From Sporodiniella umbellata (taxonomy: Eukaryota; Mucoromycota; Mucoromycetes; Mucorales; Rhizopodaceae): a stretch of 64,000 nt of DNA. Where the stretch lies: positions 62,001 through 126,000 of the forward strand of contig JAIXMR010000030.1 of assembly GCA_025677835.1 (NCBI GenBank), written 5' to 3'. This document shows positions 44,612-55,840 of this stretch, piece after piece; positions within the stretch are counted from its first letter, which is position 1; every line of letters begins with the position of its first letter. The position numbers and the translations under genes are program-made. The notes under the pieces are model-generated. The model was not told the DNA's origin, did not search any database, and saw only the letters and a program-made list of their open reading frames with translations.

Positions 44612-45922
44612 ATGAATGACATACTCCCTTCTTCACCTGCTTCTTCAGTTTCCGGCGCGAGAAGAAGATATCGCTTTGCTACCGAAGTAGTTACAGTCGA
44701 TAGCTCAGACGATCCTCACAATGCTGCCTCTGTCCCGATTTACCAAACAGCTACCTTCAAGCAAAAAGGCTCAAGTGGAACAGGGGAATATGATTACTCT
44801 CGAAGTGGCAATCCCACACGCACACATGTTGGTAAGTGTCTGATCTAATACACACAGCAAGTAGCTAAGTAGCACATAGAAAACCACCTAGCTAAAGTGA
44901 TGGGAGCTGAACGAGCCTTAGCTGTTACCAGCGGCATGGGGGCATTAGACGTAATTACCCGTCTTGTAAAAGCTGGTGAGGAAATCATTGCAGGCGATGA
45001 CCTTTACGGCGGTACCAATCGGCTCCTTAGCTTTCTCTCAAAAAACCAAAACATAAAAACACATCACATCAACACTACCAAGTCCGACACTATTATTCCA
45101 TTTCTATCAGATAAAACTCGATTGGTTCTATTGGAAAGTCCCACAAATCCCCTGATTAAAATTAGTGATATTCGTACCATTTCAAAACATGTTCATGAAC
45201 GCTGCCCAAACGCTTTAGTTGTAGTTGACAATACAATGATGAGTCCTTATTTACAACGCCCTTTGGAACTTGGTGCCGATATATCTTATCACTCAGGTAC
45301 AAAATACTTGTCTGGGCATCACGATCTCATGGCTGGCGTTATTGGCTGTAAATCAGCTAATGTTGCAGATGTAAATATAAAAAAAGGCACTTGTAAAGCG
45401 ATTTTCTAACCTTTGTATTAAAAGCAAATCTACTACGTTATCAACGCTACCGGATGTGGCCTTGGTCCCTTTGATTCCTGGCTTTTGTTGCGCGGTGTTA
45501 AAACTCTAGCCGTTCGCATGGACAAACAGCAATCAAGTTGTATTAGGATAGCTGAATACTTAGAATCCAATGGCTTTAAAGTTCATTTCCCAGGGTTGAA
45601 GTCCCACCCACAATATGAACTACATGCCTCCATGGCATCTGGACCTGGTGCAGTTCTTAGCTTTGAAACAGGAGACATTGATTTATCAGAAAGAATTGTA
45701 GAAGCCGCCAAACTTTGGAGTATCAGCGTTTCCTTCGGTTGTGTAAACTCGTTGATCAGTATGCCATGTAGAATGTCCCACGCATCTATTCCTGCCCACG
45801 TACGAGCCGAAAGAGCCCTCCCAGAAGATTTGATTCGTTTATGTGTAGGAATTGAAGATACTGAAGATCTTTTGGAAGATTTAGAACAAGCATTAACTTT
45901 TGCTGGTGCTCTAATTAAATAA
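44612..45922 (+). CDS. Cystathionine beta-lyase
   Basis: Three exons, 44612-44831, 44880-45370 and 45425-45922, total 403 codons (402 residues). This is a PLP enzyme of the Cys/Met metabolism (trans-sulfuration) family that cleaves cystathionine to homocysteine, pyruvate and ammonia. Visible motifs: VPIYQTATFKQKG and YDYSRSGNPTRTHVENHLA at the N-terminus (second part formed across intron 1), TSGMGALDV, DDLYGGTNRLL, LLESPTNPL, VVDNTMMSPYLQRPLELGAD, and HSGTKYLSGHHDLMAG with the PLP lysine at about K215. The HHD after the lysine motif and the overall pattern favour beta-lyase (yeast Str3, plant/bacterial MetC type) over gamma-lyase, but this is a judgement from memory of the families. It is convergent with the glycosyltransferase gene, 88 bases between stops. 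Confidence 0.92.
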
Positions 45923-46010
45923 CGTTTATATACGTTTTTATTAAAAGAAGTTGCTTGTTCTTCTTGTACTATATATACAACAACAAAATAAACAAAAAAA
46001 ATCTATAGCT

Positions 46011-49000
46011 TTAATTGAGAGGCTCATCTTCTTCCTCTGGCTCTAAAACAACAATGGTTGTTGAGCTCTCTAGTTTTTCTACTCCGTATATCAATTGTAT
46101 GTCCATGCGGTCTCTTCCACCATTTGCCAACATGAGTTTAGTAGGGCTATAATCTAAGCTGTTTAAGACACTGTTCACTTTTTGTATTGTTACATCCTCC
46201 AAATCCATTGTAGCGGCTTTGTTCCATATACTGCCATTTAACCGCACTCGCCCAATGACTGTTGTTATTTTTAAGGTTATTTTGTCAATCGTTTCTGGAC
46301 CACCACGGATATAAATCACACTTAAACCTTGGAACTTTCCAGGTAAAGGTTGTAATGCCAAACGGTTATCCTTGTCCGCATCTAGCATACGTTGGGATAT
46401 AGCTTGGTATATATAGTCTGCAGGTGCAACCAGCTTCATGGGCACCTTCCATTTTCCAGTAGAAGAAATGATGGTTTTGTTTTTGGTATCAACATGCGGT
46501 AAATCAAGATCAAACCGTTTGAACACATAATCGATGACACTACCAGTCTGTATAGGATGATCATTGGTCATTTTACCAAAGAGGTGGATATTCCAGCTCG
46601 TTGGTTCGATTTTGTTTTTTAAATACTGTTCAGCTAATGGGTTGGGCTGTAAGTAGTTACGAATGTCCATATAGTTTATAGGATAAAGAACCTCACGTGG
46701 TAGGATGGTTAATCCACCTGCTTCTAGAACGCTGCGTCTTTCTCTCACATAAGATGTGATCGCCTTAGGCCCACCGCAATTAAAGCATTTAGGGTCATAG
46801 TTGTAGGCTGAAAATGCGCCCTCTGCCATTTCGCGAAATAGTTTCCAGCCTCGCTTGAACCTCATAAGGCCTTGCGGCAGATAAAGCCCTTTATCGTCTA
46901 GTGTCCACTCAAGATCAGAGCTTACTTGGGAATAGTCAGAACCAATAAATTCCTGATTAGGGTTAGGGGGGATTCGAGTCCAAAGAGCGTCCATATCCAT
47001 ATAAGTACCGCCGTAATTGTAAAGCAAGAGACACCTGATATAGTCGGTTAAATGCCAATAAAAGAACTTTCCATCTACCCAACGATCCCATTCTTGTAAC
47101 CAGTCCCGTGTACCAGGGCCAAAATACCAATGCCAGTTCAACAAGTTTTCCTTGTTAAACCGAACCACTTGAACGTTATACCCACGTCGCGTATAAGCAT
47201 TAAAAAAGTCCTCAGGAAGTGAGTTGGACATCATAATAATAGCTGCTTCGGGTTCGTGAATCCAGACCAATTCCAGCGCCCTCCAGTGCCTGTCTGTAAA
47301 TGTAGCAGGCTCACTAGTCCAACAAACCCAGTAAAGAAGATGCCATTTATCTGTATCAGTATAAATCGATGTACGAGCAGAAAGTATATCCTTTATAATC
47401 CACTGATCGTTTTGTCCGATAATTGCAGGCTCAAGGTCATCCTTGATCTTGGGCCCTGCTATTTTTTGATAATCTGGAAGCTTCGCTAATGATACACCAC
47501 GCTCCGGATCGCACACACGATTGCTTGATCGCCAATCATTCTTTTTTTCGTAGCATGGATAGCAAAGTGCACAAGAATTGTGTGAATCCATTCCAGTACA
47601 TTGTGGTTTTTTTTCAAGTAAGTTGTTGTACATCTCTTTAGCCTGTATCTTGAAGTATCCAGAAAGTCTTTTTGCGATCATTGTATCCTCGCACACATCT
47701 TCATCTTGAATGCGCTTATCATGGATTGGCTGAAGATCAAATCCAAACAACCAAAGAGCCAGGTTGGTGTCATCTGCATTTTTAATAAACCGTTGAGGGT
47801 AGTCGACATTGGTTATAATTTCAACAAGGTTGCGTGAGAGAGTATAAAGTGTGCCTGAAGTGAAAGGAGGCAAAATGGGCATTCCATAATCTAACTCCAA
47901 GCCTTTTTCGTAATAACCAACAGGCATGTTTCTAAAAACATTAATTTCTATTGAGCTTTTGATAATTGCTTCTCTTTTATCTTTACCTATAGACGAAACC
48001 CTTCCAGTAGTTGTCTTTTGGCTCTGTTATCTCGTCGCAAACTATGTCCCATCTGACAAACACATCGTCGTCAGTTTTAATTAAATAATCGTACTGAGCT
48101 AGTGAAGACCATTTGAAAGCTTCGTATAACTTATGGCTTTTATCTTGTTTAAGGTCGGATGCCGGCACAATAAGCAAGTCATTGTACGCCTCTGATTCCT
48201 CTTTAACTGCATCCAAAGAGTAAGAAGAAGAGGGCTGTTGACCAATTATAAACCGATAGGATACATTTTTGTGCTTTAGCCAGTTCAGGGTTGTGTCCCT
48301 CATAACTTTTCTTTTATCTGCTCCCTCCCAAGATGAAAGAATCAAAATAAGGGTGGTAGATGGCGCAACTATAGTATCGAGATTGTAGACTCCCTTCTTC
48401 ATCAACAAATCAGATGTATATTCGTATCGATAAGCCTGGCCAACAAGCAAAAACACAGAATAAGCTAAGGTTATTATAAACGGCAGTACTAGGATGTTGA
48501 GTGCAGTGGGCGTTTTGAAACGAATGGGGATAACATCCTCTATTTTTTGGCTGTATTTAGGGCTGGAAGCTAAGACAAGCTTGAGGACGTTACAAACAAA
48601 AAGAACAATACAAAAAGCAAGCTGTGACCGAACTGGATCTATAAAGTGTGAATTGAAAAGAACTGATAGACAACAGATGCCAAAATTGAGTGTTGCTAAG
48701 CAAGTGATGGCTTGCTTAAATTCGTATTGGTAAAACCATTTGTTCATCATGCTAGTACCAAATACCCAACTCCAATAGCCCGCTAATGTACTCTATTATG
48801 TTGTAATTAGGCTTCATCGGAAACATGTATACTTACCCAAAGTATAGCCACATAGTATTCTGTTTGTGTGATTTGTATAAGTCGCGGTCCTCCTGCGTCT
48901 CTCAAAGGAACTAGACTTGCTAATTTCCAGTATTGGTATGTATAAAAAAGAGCTGGTAGGAAGCAAGATGCTCTCAGCATAGCCACGGGCATTTGGTATC

Positions 49001-49112
49001 GTCTAGGTACATTGAAACTAGTGATGACCCGCTTCTGCTTGAAAAAAGGCAGTGTTGTTTGCTATACATAGTTTAATATATGCTAATACTAAAAGTTTCA
49101 TACTTGAGGCAT
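46011..49112 (-). CDS. Polytopic double glycosyltransferase, GT31-like plus GT32-like domains
   Basis: Four exons, 49112-49104 (only 9 bases, ATGCCTCAA), 49061-48837, 48792-47987 and 47931-46011, total 987 codons (986 residues). About five hydrophobic segments lie within residues ~30-210 (for example YYVAILWSTLAGYWSWVF across a splice). Residues ~215-450 resemble beta-1,3-galactosyltransferase-type GT31: LILILSSWEGADKRKVMRD, a DDD motif in YLIKTDDDVFVRW (about 319-321), then SGTLYTLS and the NADDTNLALWLFGF element. Residues ~540-800 carry a GT32-type (sugar-binding DXD) domain: WIHEPEAAIIMMSNSLP and NYGGTYMDMDALW (about 653-663). Expected location is Golgi or ER membrane, with activity on glycans. 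The tiny first exon is inferred from a GTATG donor, TAG acceptor and closing phase. Alternative starts in exon 2 exist. Confidence 0.8.
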
Positions 49113-49433
49113 AAGCAAGATCCCTTGTAACTTTTCTCGATTAATTGTGTTTTGTACAAAAAAGATCTCTCAACACACTGAAAAAGAAAAAAAGTCGGGA
49201 TAAAAAAAACATTCAGTTTGAGCGGGCGATCTGCGTAGATCCTTTTTGAGTTGCTTCTACACAAAGTACGCGCCTAGCTGGAATGATGTTTCAAGGCCAT
49301 GTTCTACGGAAAGAGCATGCAAAGAAAAAAAAAAGGTACGAAGCTATTTATACAAAGCTTTCTCCCCCTATCCTTTTTTTATTAAAGGAAATGCTGTAAT
49401 AGGGAGAATACCAACAATTGAACACACCAATAA

Positions 49434-51079
49434 CTACTCGTTCATCCACGACCCGCCTTTTTTTAACCATTTTGCGAGAAGAATTGTCATATCTCTTATA
49501 ACAAACCCTCCCACCACGATGTTAATAACATTACAAATGACATCAAGCTTTGCAATAATTTCGTCGTATTGTGAGTCGTTTGAAATTTTTCTCCCTTTGT
49601 GATAAAAAATTTGCCAGTTTTCTATTGAAACGTCAATTAAGGTTTTTTAGTATTTTTTTTCCCGCTTACCTAATATATGAACTTTGTGAAACAGTTTTTC
49701 TAAAGCCTCAACATAGTGCTTATAGTTATCATCGCTATAAGAAAAACTAAATTAGAAAGAGCAAGCTAAGGAACTGGAAAGCTGGAGCTACCCTTTTGAT
49801 AATCCAAAAGCATTCATTCGTTCAACGGACTTCGATAAACGAGTTCCCCAAGCCATGAATGACTGGCTGGCTTTTTTGTTGTTTTCTGGCTTTGATGTAT
49901 TTGTCTGGTGATTGTTGCTACTGCTACTACTTGTTTGGTTGGAACCATCTAAACTTTTATCTGAGCTGTCTTTTTTGAGCTTTTTTGATAAACTGTTTCT
50001 CAATCCCTCTACGGAGTTTTCCACATGATTTAATAGATTCAGTGAACTCCTCAAATCATCAAGGTAATTCCAGTTTTCTAGTCGGGTTATATCGCCCCTC
50101 ATTGTGTCACAGACCGAAATTTTGATGTCTACATGCGACAATCTAACGTTTGATTGTTGCCTATACATAATGTTAAATAAACAACCCAGGACACATTGTG
50201 TGTTACCATAAACTTCTGGGTATATAAAGATTGTCTGTGATATAAGCGCCATTTTGCATACTTTTTTCTAACGCCCAAATCAAGGTCAAATTCCGATCTT
50301 CTCTTACCGGCTCAGCGTTTTGTGTCTGATCCTTTAGGAAATAGCTAAAGGAGAAACTGTTATTATGCTCATAAGCTGACGATTTACGTCTGGGCAGATC
50401 GTCTAATGATAGTCGCTCAACTGTCTTCTTAGGTGTCTTTCTAGGCTCTACAGACTCTTCCTCAACAGCCTCAGCCGTATATATATGAGATTGAGGGGCT
50501 TTAGGCAAGCTGCTTGTTCGTTCACGGTATTTTTGAGTAACTGAATCCTCCTTTTTCGAAGAAGGGAGTATAAGTGAAGGCACATGTTTCGTTTTAACTT
50601 GTCGTTCCAAATCAAGTCTATCAGGGTTTGGTTGAAGAGGTGTACTTCTAGACGCTTTTAAAACGAGCGGCACTCTATCATTGTTTTTAAATTCTGTTGA
50701 TGTCATTTTGCGTAATGAAGTCTTTTGAAGAGAAGTAGAGTTCGACCGCCAATCCTCATCTTGCTCTGTTAAAAGTCGAATGCGTTCAGAATAGGAATCG
50801 TGCTACACCTGTAAGTTTTCGTTCTAGTTTCAGCTGACTTACTATCTCTTGAAGTCGCCTTTTGTCGCTTTCTTTGTCGACTAGATTCAAAGCTTTGTTG
50901 AGCAATTCTATAGCCTCTTTATAGGCATATACGGCACCTGAAACATCGTTGGTGGAATCACATTGGACTGCAGCATTAGCCTTTTGCAAAGCCGAGCGTA
51001 AGATAAGTTTAGAAGTTTGCTTTATCTCTTGGTAAGAGGTGCTATTAGTGCTGGATATAAAAACAGAATCAATGTTCAT
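49434..51079 (-). CDS. MIT domain protein
   Basis: Five exons, 51079-50843, 50802-50207, 50160-49792, 49734-49670 and 49594-49434, total 476 codons (475 residues), all phases closing. Residues ~20-95 form a MIT (microtubule interacting and trafficking) three-helix bundle: LQKANAAVQCD, AVYAYKEAIELLNKAL, and LQEIHDSYSERIRLL created by splicing exon 1 to 2. A Ser/Lys-rich linker follows to ~residue 230. The second half has conserved-looking ordered parts: LTLIWALEKSMQNGAYIT DNLYIP, LENWNYLDDLRSSLNLL, and the C-terminus YDEIIAKLDVICNVINIVV with FVIRDM. MIT domains bind ESCRT-III tails or act at endosomes, so endosomal sorting is a reasonable inference. The exact family is not known to me. Reading only to 49788 would miss the last two exons. 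Confidence 0.8.
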
Positions 51080-51328
51080 GTGAGAAGTGTGAAAAAATGC
51101 TGATTCACCTCTAAAAAAAAGCTTATTTACACTGTACTCCCCTCCCTCTTTGTGCAGCTCTTTTCCTCTTTTAGTATGTTACACTGCTTTTTGTCATCTG
51201 AGATCGGTACAAACTTTTGGTCCCTATGCTAATGCCGCCTCTTTCGGTTCTTGCTCTATCTCGGCTGTCCATAATGTTTTCTAAAGACTATAAAACGATA
51301 TTGTTTTTCATTCTGTTTTTTAAATCAT

Positions 51329-52373
51329 ATGCAAGCTAACCAAGACGAATTCCATTATATAAACACAGCCAAAAGTGAGCTTTAGATCTCTATGTTAATC
51401 TTGTGCTATTTTTAATATTGCCCTAGCTCAATGGCCAGAACAGTTCACCCTCCCACCAGTCCAGTTCAACCCATATTCGTCCATAGTTCATAGACCTCGA
51501 TTAATAGCCACAGTGTGGGATGACCAAAATACGCTTTGTTATCAAGTTGACACACAAGGTATATGTGTAGCTCGTCGTCAGGGTAGGTCGTGTTTAAACC
51601 AAAAATTCCGTCTAACGCGTTCTATTAGATAACGATATGATTAACGGCACAAAACTACTGAATGTAGCAGGACTTTCTCGTGGTAAACGAGACGGTATTT
51701 TAAAGAACGAAAAGAAGCGTGTGGTTGTTAAAATAGGCGCTATGAGTTTAAAAGGAGTTTGGTAAGGATAGTGGTTTTTTCATTGAATTGAACCATATTT
51801 TTACAGGATTCCTTTGGATAGAGCCAAAGCGCTCGCTAGCCAGTTCGGCATCTCGGACACTTTATATCCTCTTTTTGAAAATTCACCAGCCTCCTATATC
51901 TGCCCGTCCCATTTACGGCAATTACAAAGTTCTAACCTTTGTCTAGAAGACGTTTCGTTGATAAATCGTATTGAAAGTCCCGCTGAAGGTAAGACACCTT
52001 TTAAAAAAAAAGAATTCTACTAAAATAGTATCAGTTGGCTCAAACACAGCCCACCCTTGGTGATTTTTCGATCATATAATAATTAAGTATGCCATGCCAA
52101 ACAGAAGGCACGATACACAGGCTGCAATAGAATACGTTTTATACTACAGCCTAATAAAGTAATCGATCTAATCATGGATATATACGTATATAAATGAAAA
52201 GCCATGAAACAAAATCGAAACGGCATGCTAAGTTTCGAATTCAAGAAAATACAGATCTTTCAACATTTACAGGTCTAAGGCTGGATATGAAACTATACAG
52301 TTTACTGAATCAAGTCACACTAGAACCTGACAGATGCCTAAAAGATCTTATAGGGGATTTAAAAAGTAGATGA
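51329..52373 (+). CDS. Compact APSES-domain (StuA/Efg1-like) transcription factor
   Basis: Exons 51329-51374, 51427-51582, 51629-51761, 51807-51988 and 52255-52373 total 212 codons (211 residues). Residues ~40-145 form the APSES DNA-binding domain: [77 protein letters not shown]. These match StuA/Efg1/Sok2/Phd1 regulators of fungal development. The protein is far shorter than StuA, with no long Gln-rich activation regions. The final exon is uncertain: a 266-base intron is long for this window; the acceptor could be 52254 or 52272 (both in frame); or translation may run into the intron and stop at 52021-52023. The ending [20 protein letters not shown] looks like real protein, which favours splicing. 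The start lies about 250 bases from the divergent MIT gene. Confidence 0.8.
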
Positions 52374-52468
52374 ATAACTTTGATTGGCTGGCATAAAATA
52401 AGCGAATCTGTGTACGATCATAGCGTCTGCTTTTCGTATAAATTTTTCTTTTTTTCTTTCTCTTTTTC

Positions 52469-54096
52469 ATGTTTAAGCGCTTTTTTTCTTCTTCAAAAAA
52501 AATGGGGTTCACATACAAAGATGCTGTAGAAAAACTAAATTCACTTCAGTCCAATGCTTCTCTTCTAGAAAAGCTTCGTAAAGCAGGCCCTCGCATGAAC
52601 GAACGTAGTCTTCCTGAGATGATAAAGTACTTTGAGCGCATTGGATATAGCCCTAGAGACTTCGATAAACTCAACCTAATTCATGTTACTGGTACTAAAG
52701 GAAAGGGCTCAACGTCGGCCATTACACAGTCTATTCTGCATAACTACGATCCTAACATTAAAACTGGTCTTTTTACTTCTCCCCATCTGGTTGCTGTACG
52801 TGAGCGTATTCGCATTAATGGAGAACCGATTAGCGAGGAATTATTTGCAAAGTACTCTCAATATGTCTGGGAAAGGCTAGAAGCTACCAAAGAAGAAGCG
52901 ATTCGTGCCATGGATATGTCAGATGGAGACAAAAACGAGTTGATTCGAAACAAAAGGGCACACCCTGATAAACCTATATACTTTAGATATTTAACACTAG
53001 TGGCATTGCACGCATTTATACAAGAGAAGGTATTAAAAAAAAAGTCGCGTAAATACTGAGTATGTATAGGTGGATTGCGCTATTTTGGAAGTAGGTGTGG
53101 GCGGCGAATATGACTCGACCAATGTTATTGAAAACCCAATTGTGTGCGGGATTACAGCATTGGGTCTAGATCATGTATCTGTATTGGGAAACACCATTGA
53201 CCAAATTGCTTGGCATAAAGCAGGCATAATCAAGCCTAACAAACCAGCTGTCTGTTTTGAGCAATTACCAGAAGCTATGGAAGTAGTTGAAAGAAGAGCC
53301 AAAGAAAAAAACGCGCCATTAACTATACTGTATTCAAAGCAAATTTCAGAACTAAATGGTGTGGAAATAGGTTAGTAAATGCGGCTTTTTAGTTAGTCAC
53401 AAATAACTTTAAATGATAGGCTTGGCTGGTGAACATCAGAAATACAACGCATTGACAGCTATTGAGTTATCCAAACTTTGGCTGAAGTCTACTCGTGGCA
53501 TCGATCTTGAAGAAAGTGTCCCCGAAGAATTCAAAAAGGGCCTAAGAAATGTATCGTGGCCAGGAAGAGGACAGAAGCTCAAGATACAGGATACAAAGTA
53601 TGCTTCAGAGAGCGCAAACGCAACATGGTTTTTGGATGGGGCCCATACTACAGAAAGTCTACAAGTCTGTACAAAATGGTTTCAGGAAGTAGTTGAAAAA
53701 GAAGGTCACTGCATTCTAATTTTCAATTGCACACACGGAAGAGATGCCAGTCGTCTACTTCAAGTCGTTTCCGATATACAACCACTAGTCAACTTTAACG
53801 ATGTAATATTTACTACCAATATTACCTTCAAGGAAGGCTATACCACAGACAATACCAACAACAATGTTTCAGCAGAAGAGCTCACTACAGTACAAAAAAC
53901 ACTGGGCGATAGTTGGATTTCTCAAAACTCTACGTTTCCCAAAGACTCAGTACATATAGTTGGGAGCATTGAAGAGGCTGTCGAATTGGTTGTTGAAAAG
54001 TCAAAGAAGTCCTCAAAGCAGCTACAGGTTTTAACAACTGGTAGCCTGATCATGGTTGGGAACACGTTGACTGTACTTGGGTTTAAACCACAATAA
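52469..54096 (+). CDS. Folylpolyglutamate synthase
   Basis: Three exons, 52469-53029, 53070-53370 and 53420-54096, total 513 codons (512 residues). The enzyme adds glutamates to tetrahydrofolates, keeping them in the cell and making them substrates for enzymes such as MET6 (yeast Met7 family). Visible: the P-loop VTGTKGKGSTSA, LFTSPHLVAVRERIRINGEP, YFRYLTLVALHAF, VDCAILEVGVGGEYDSTN (joined across intron 1), GLDHVSVLGNTIDQIAWHKAG, and WFLDGAHTTESLQ. The first 11 residues (MFKRFFSSSKK) are basic, Ser-rich and lack acids, like a mitochondrial presequence. A second in-frame ATG at 52502 (GFTYKDAVEKLN) would give the cytosolic form, as known for this enzyme in other eukaryotes. Only 95 bases separate it from the APSES gene's stop. 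Confidence 0.95.
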
Positions 54097-55760
54097 TAAT
54101 AATAATATCAACAATTAAAAGAGACTTGTGTACATATATATATATTTGCATATTGGAATTTAGTCTTTCTATTGATAGCCAAAAATTTTCGAAATCACAA
54201 TCGGAACTGCCAAAACAAAGCTACTAGGCGTCTTGGCTAAACATATATAATGTAAAAAGAGAAAGATTGATCTAATTTTCCCGATACAAACACTCTAGAA
54301 ATACAAAAATAATCCTGATTATGGTTTGTGTTAGCATTGGCTATGAATCACTATAAACGCTTGAAAATAAAAATAAAAATCTACACTACTTATACTCTAT
54401 CCAACTATAAAATGCATCATACTCCATTGACATTTACAAGGCAAGACTAAGAGACAGCCCAACTTTGACCAGAGAATGACTTTCAACTTGCTTTTATTGG
54501 TTTTTTTTTTTAAAAAAAAAAGTGCTATTACCTTTGAAAGAGTGCACAAAAACAATGTTAAAAATACAAAAGTTACATATACATCGTTTTTTAGGAAAAC
54601 ATATCTTAAAGCTGTGTAAAAAATATCTATTATAATTTGATTTTCTGTCTTTATTGAAGTAATAGAAATAGTATATAGACACCAAATAAAAACCCCTTCC
54701 TGTATGACAACAAGCAATGGAAGCAAGATTTATCTCCTGACACACCTTTATACCTTTTGTAGTCGAAAATTGCATTTGGCTCACTTTGTACACATTGTGC
54801 GGTTTTTAGTTCAGAGGTCTTTTTGATTGTCTGTTTTTTTTTAAAAAAAAAAAAAAGTTTTGCTATGTTATTAGCATGAGCGATTTCCTCTTTCAAATGT
54901 GTATAACCTGCTGGATGCAATTCTGTAAGAGTTGTGTCTTCAAATAGGGAAAGGGAGGAGCTGGAAAAGTTCAGGCTTCGATCGACACAGCTTCGTAAAG
55001 GAAAACTATGACGTTAAGGACTTGTAAAGGAACTTTGGGACAGTAGAACTTGCAGACGAAGCGGATCTGTAAAAACGAGGCAAAAGATTAAATAAAAGGA
55101 AACAAAATAGACAGACAGTCTAAGAAGGAGTACTTGAATAGTAAAAGGAACATGTAATAATTTGCTGCTTTCTTTATTGAATGAACTATTCAAAGAGTAT
55201 AAATACTCTTTGATGAGATAAAGGAATGTTTGAACAGATTAAATATTTGAGATGGAATGCAGTAACAGAGTAATGTAATGAGCTTTCAGGGCAGTGACAA
55301 TATCCAAAGAATGTTAGTTTTGACTCAATACGAATTCCGTATGTGCCTCAGAGCATTGTTTATCAATCGCCTGAGTCAATCGTTTGTCTGTAGTTGCTAC
55401 TAAGAATAAAAAGTGCTATATCGTCTTTACTTCTAAAAGCATAGTACAATGCGCAAAAAAGAATATGTACAAAACAAACAAATATATCTGTCACATTCTT
55501 TCTAAGTCGAAAGACTGTCATTCTTTTAATTTGAACGACAAAAACACAAAATCTTCAAATACATTTGTTTTAATTATATGTTGGTCCTTTGTTTTTTTTT
55601 TTTTTGTAAGTTGAAAACGAGCAGTGATTATTAGGTCACTAAAATGTTTACAAAATGTTCGGTTAAAAAGCCTCATTGCGGGTAAAACTTTGTGAAAATA
55701 TCCGGACTTTGCCGGATTATAGTAAATATGTTTTAACTCACTAATTAACTTTTAAGTTCA
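54097..55760. other. 1.7 kb gene-poor region before tRNA-Asn
   Basis: AT-rich with two T-run/A-run junctions (about 54501-54522 and 54832-54856). Overlapping short frames in 54397-54920 are products of these tracts and show no family features. A short hairpin (ATCCGG-ACTTTG-CCGGAT, 55699-55716) lies about 45 bases upstream of the tRNA. No protein gene is supported. Confidence 0.5.
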
Positions 55761-55834
55761 GCTCTTATGGCGCAATTGGCTAGCGCGTCTGACTGTTAAT
55801 CAGGAGGTTGGTGGTTCGAGCCCACCTAGGAGCG
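55761..55834 (+). tRNA. tRNA-Asn(GTT)
   Basis: A 74-base cloverleaf without intron. The acceptor stem GCTCTTA pairs with TAGGAGC (one T-G wobble) and the discriminator base is G. The D arm is GCGC/GCGC. The anticodon stem TCTGA/TCAGG holds the loop CTGTTAA, giving anticodon GTT for Asn. The T arm is GGTGG-TTCGAGC-CCACC, with the B-box GGTTCGAGCC. CCA is not encoded, as expected in a nuclear gene. Confidence 0.97.
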
Positions 55835-55840
55835 TTTTTT
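55835..55840 (+). terminator. RNA polymerase III terminator (T6)
   Basis: Six T residues directly after the tRNA-Asn discriminator base, followed by A and five more T. This is the standard Pol III stop. Confidence 0.85.

Noticed and set aside
49788..49791. Stop at 49788 as the end of the MIT protein
   Set aside because: Splicing at GG|GTAGCT joins two more in-phase exons whose sequence (YDEIIAKLDVICNVINIVV) is clearly protein-like.
54397..54920. Three overlapping minus-strand frames of 89-109 codons
   Set aside because: They overlap in different frames, include the T/A homopolymer tracts and show no family features.
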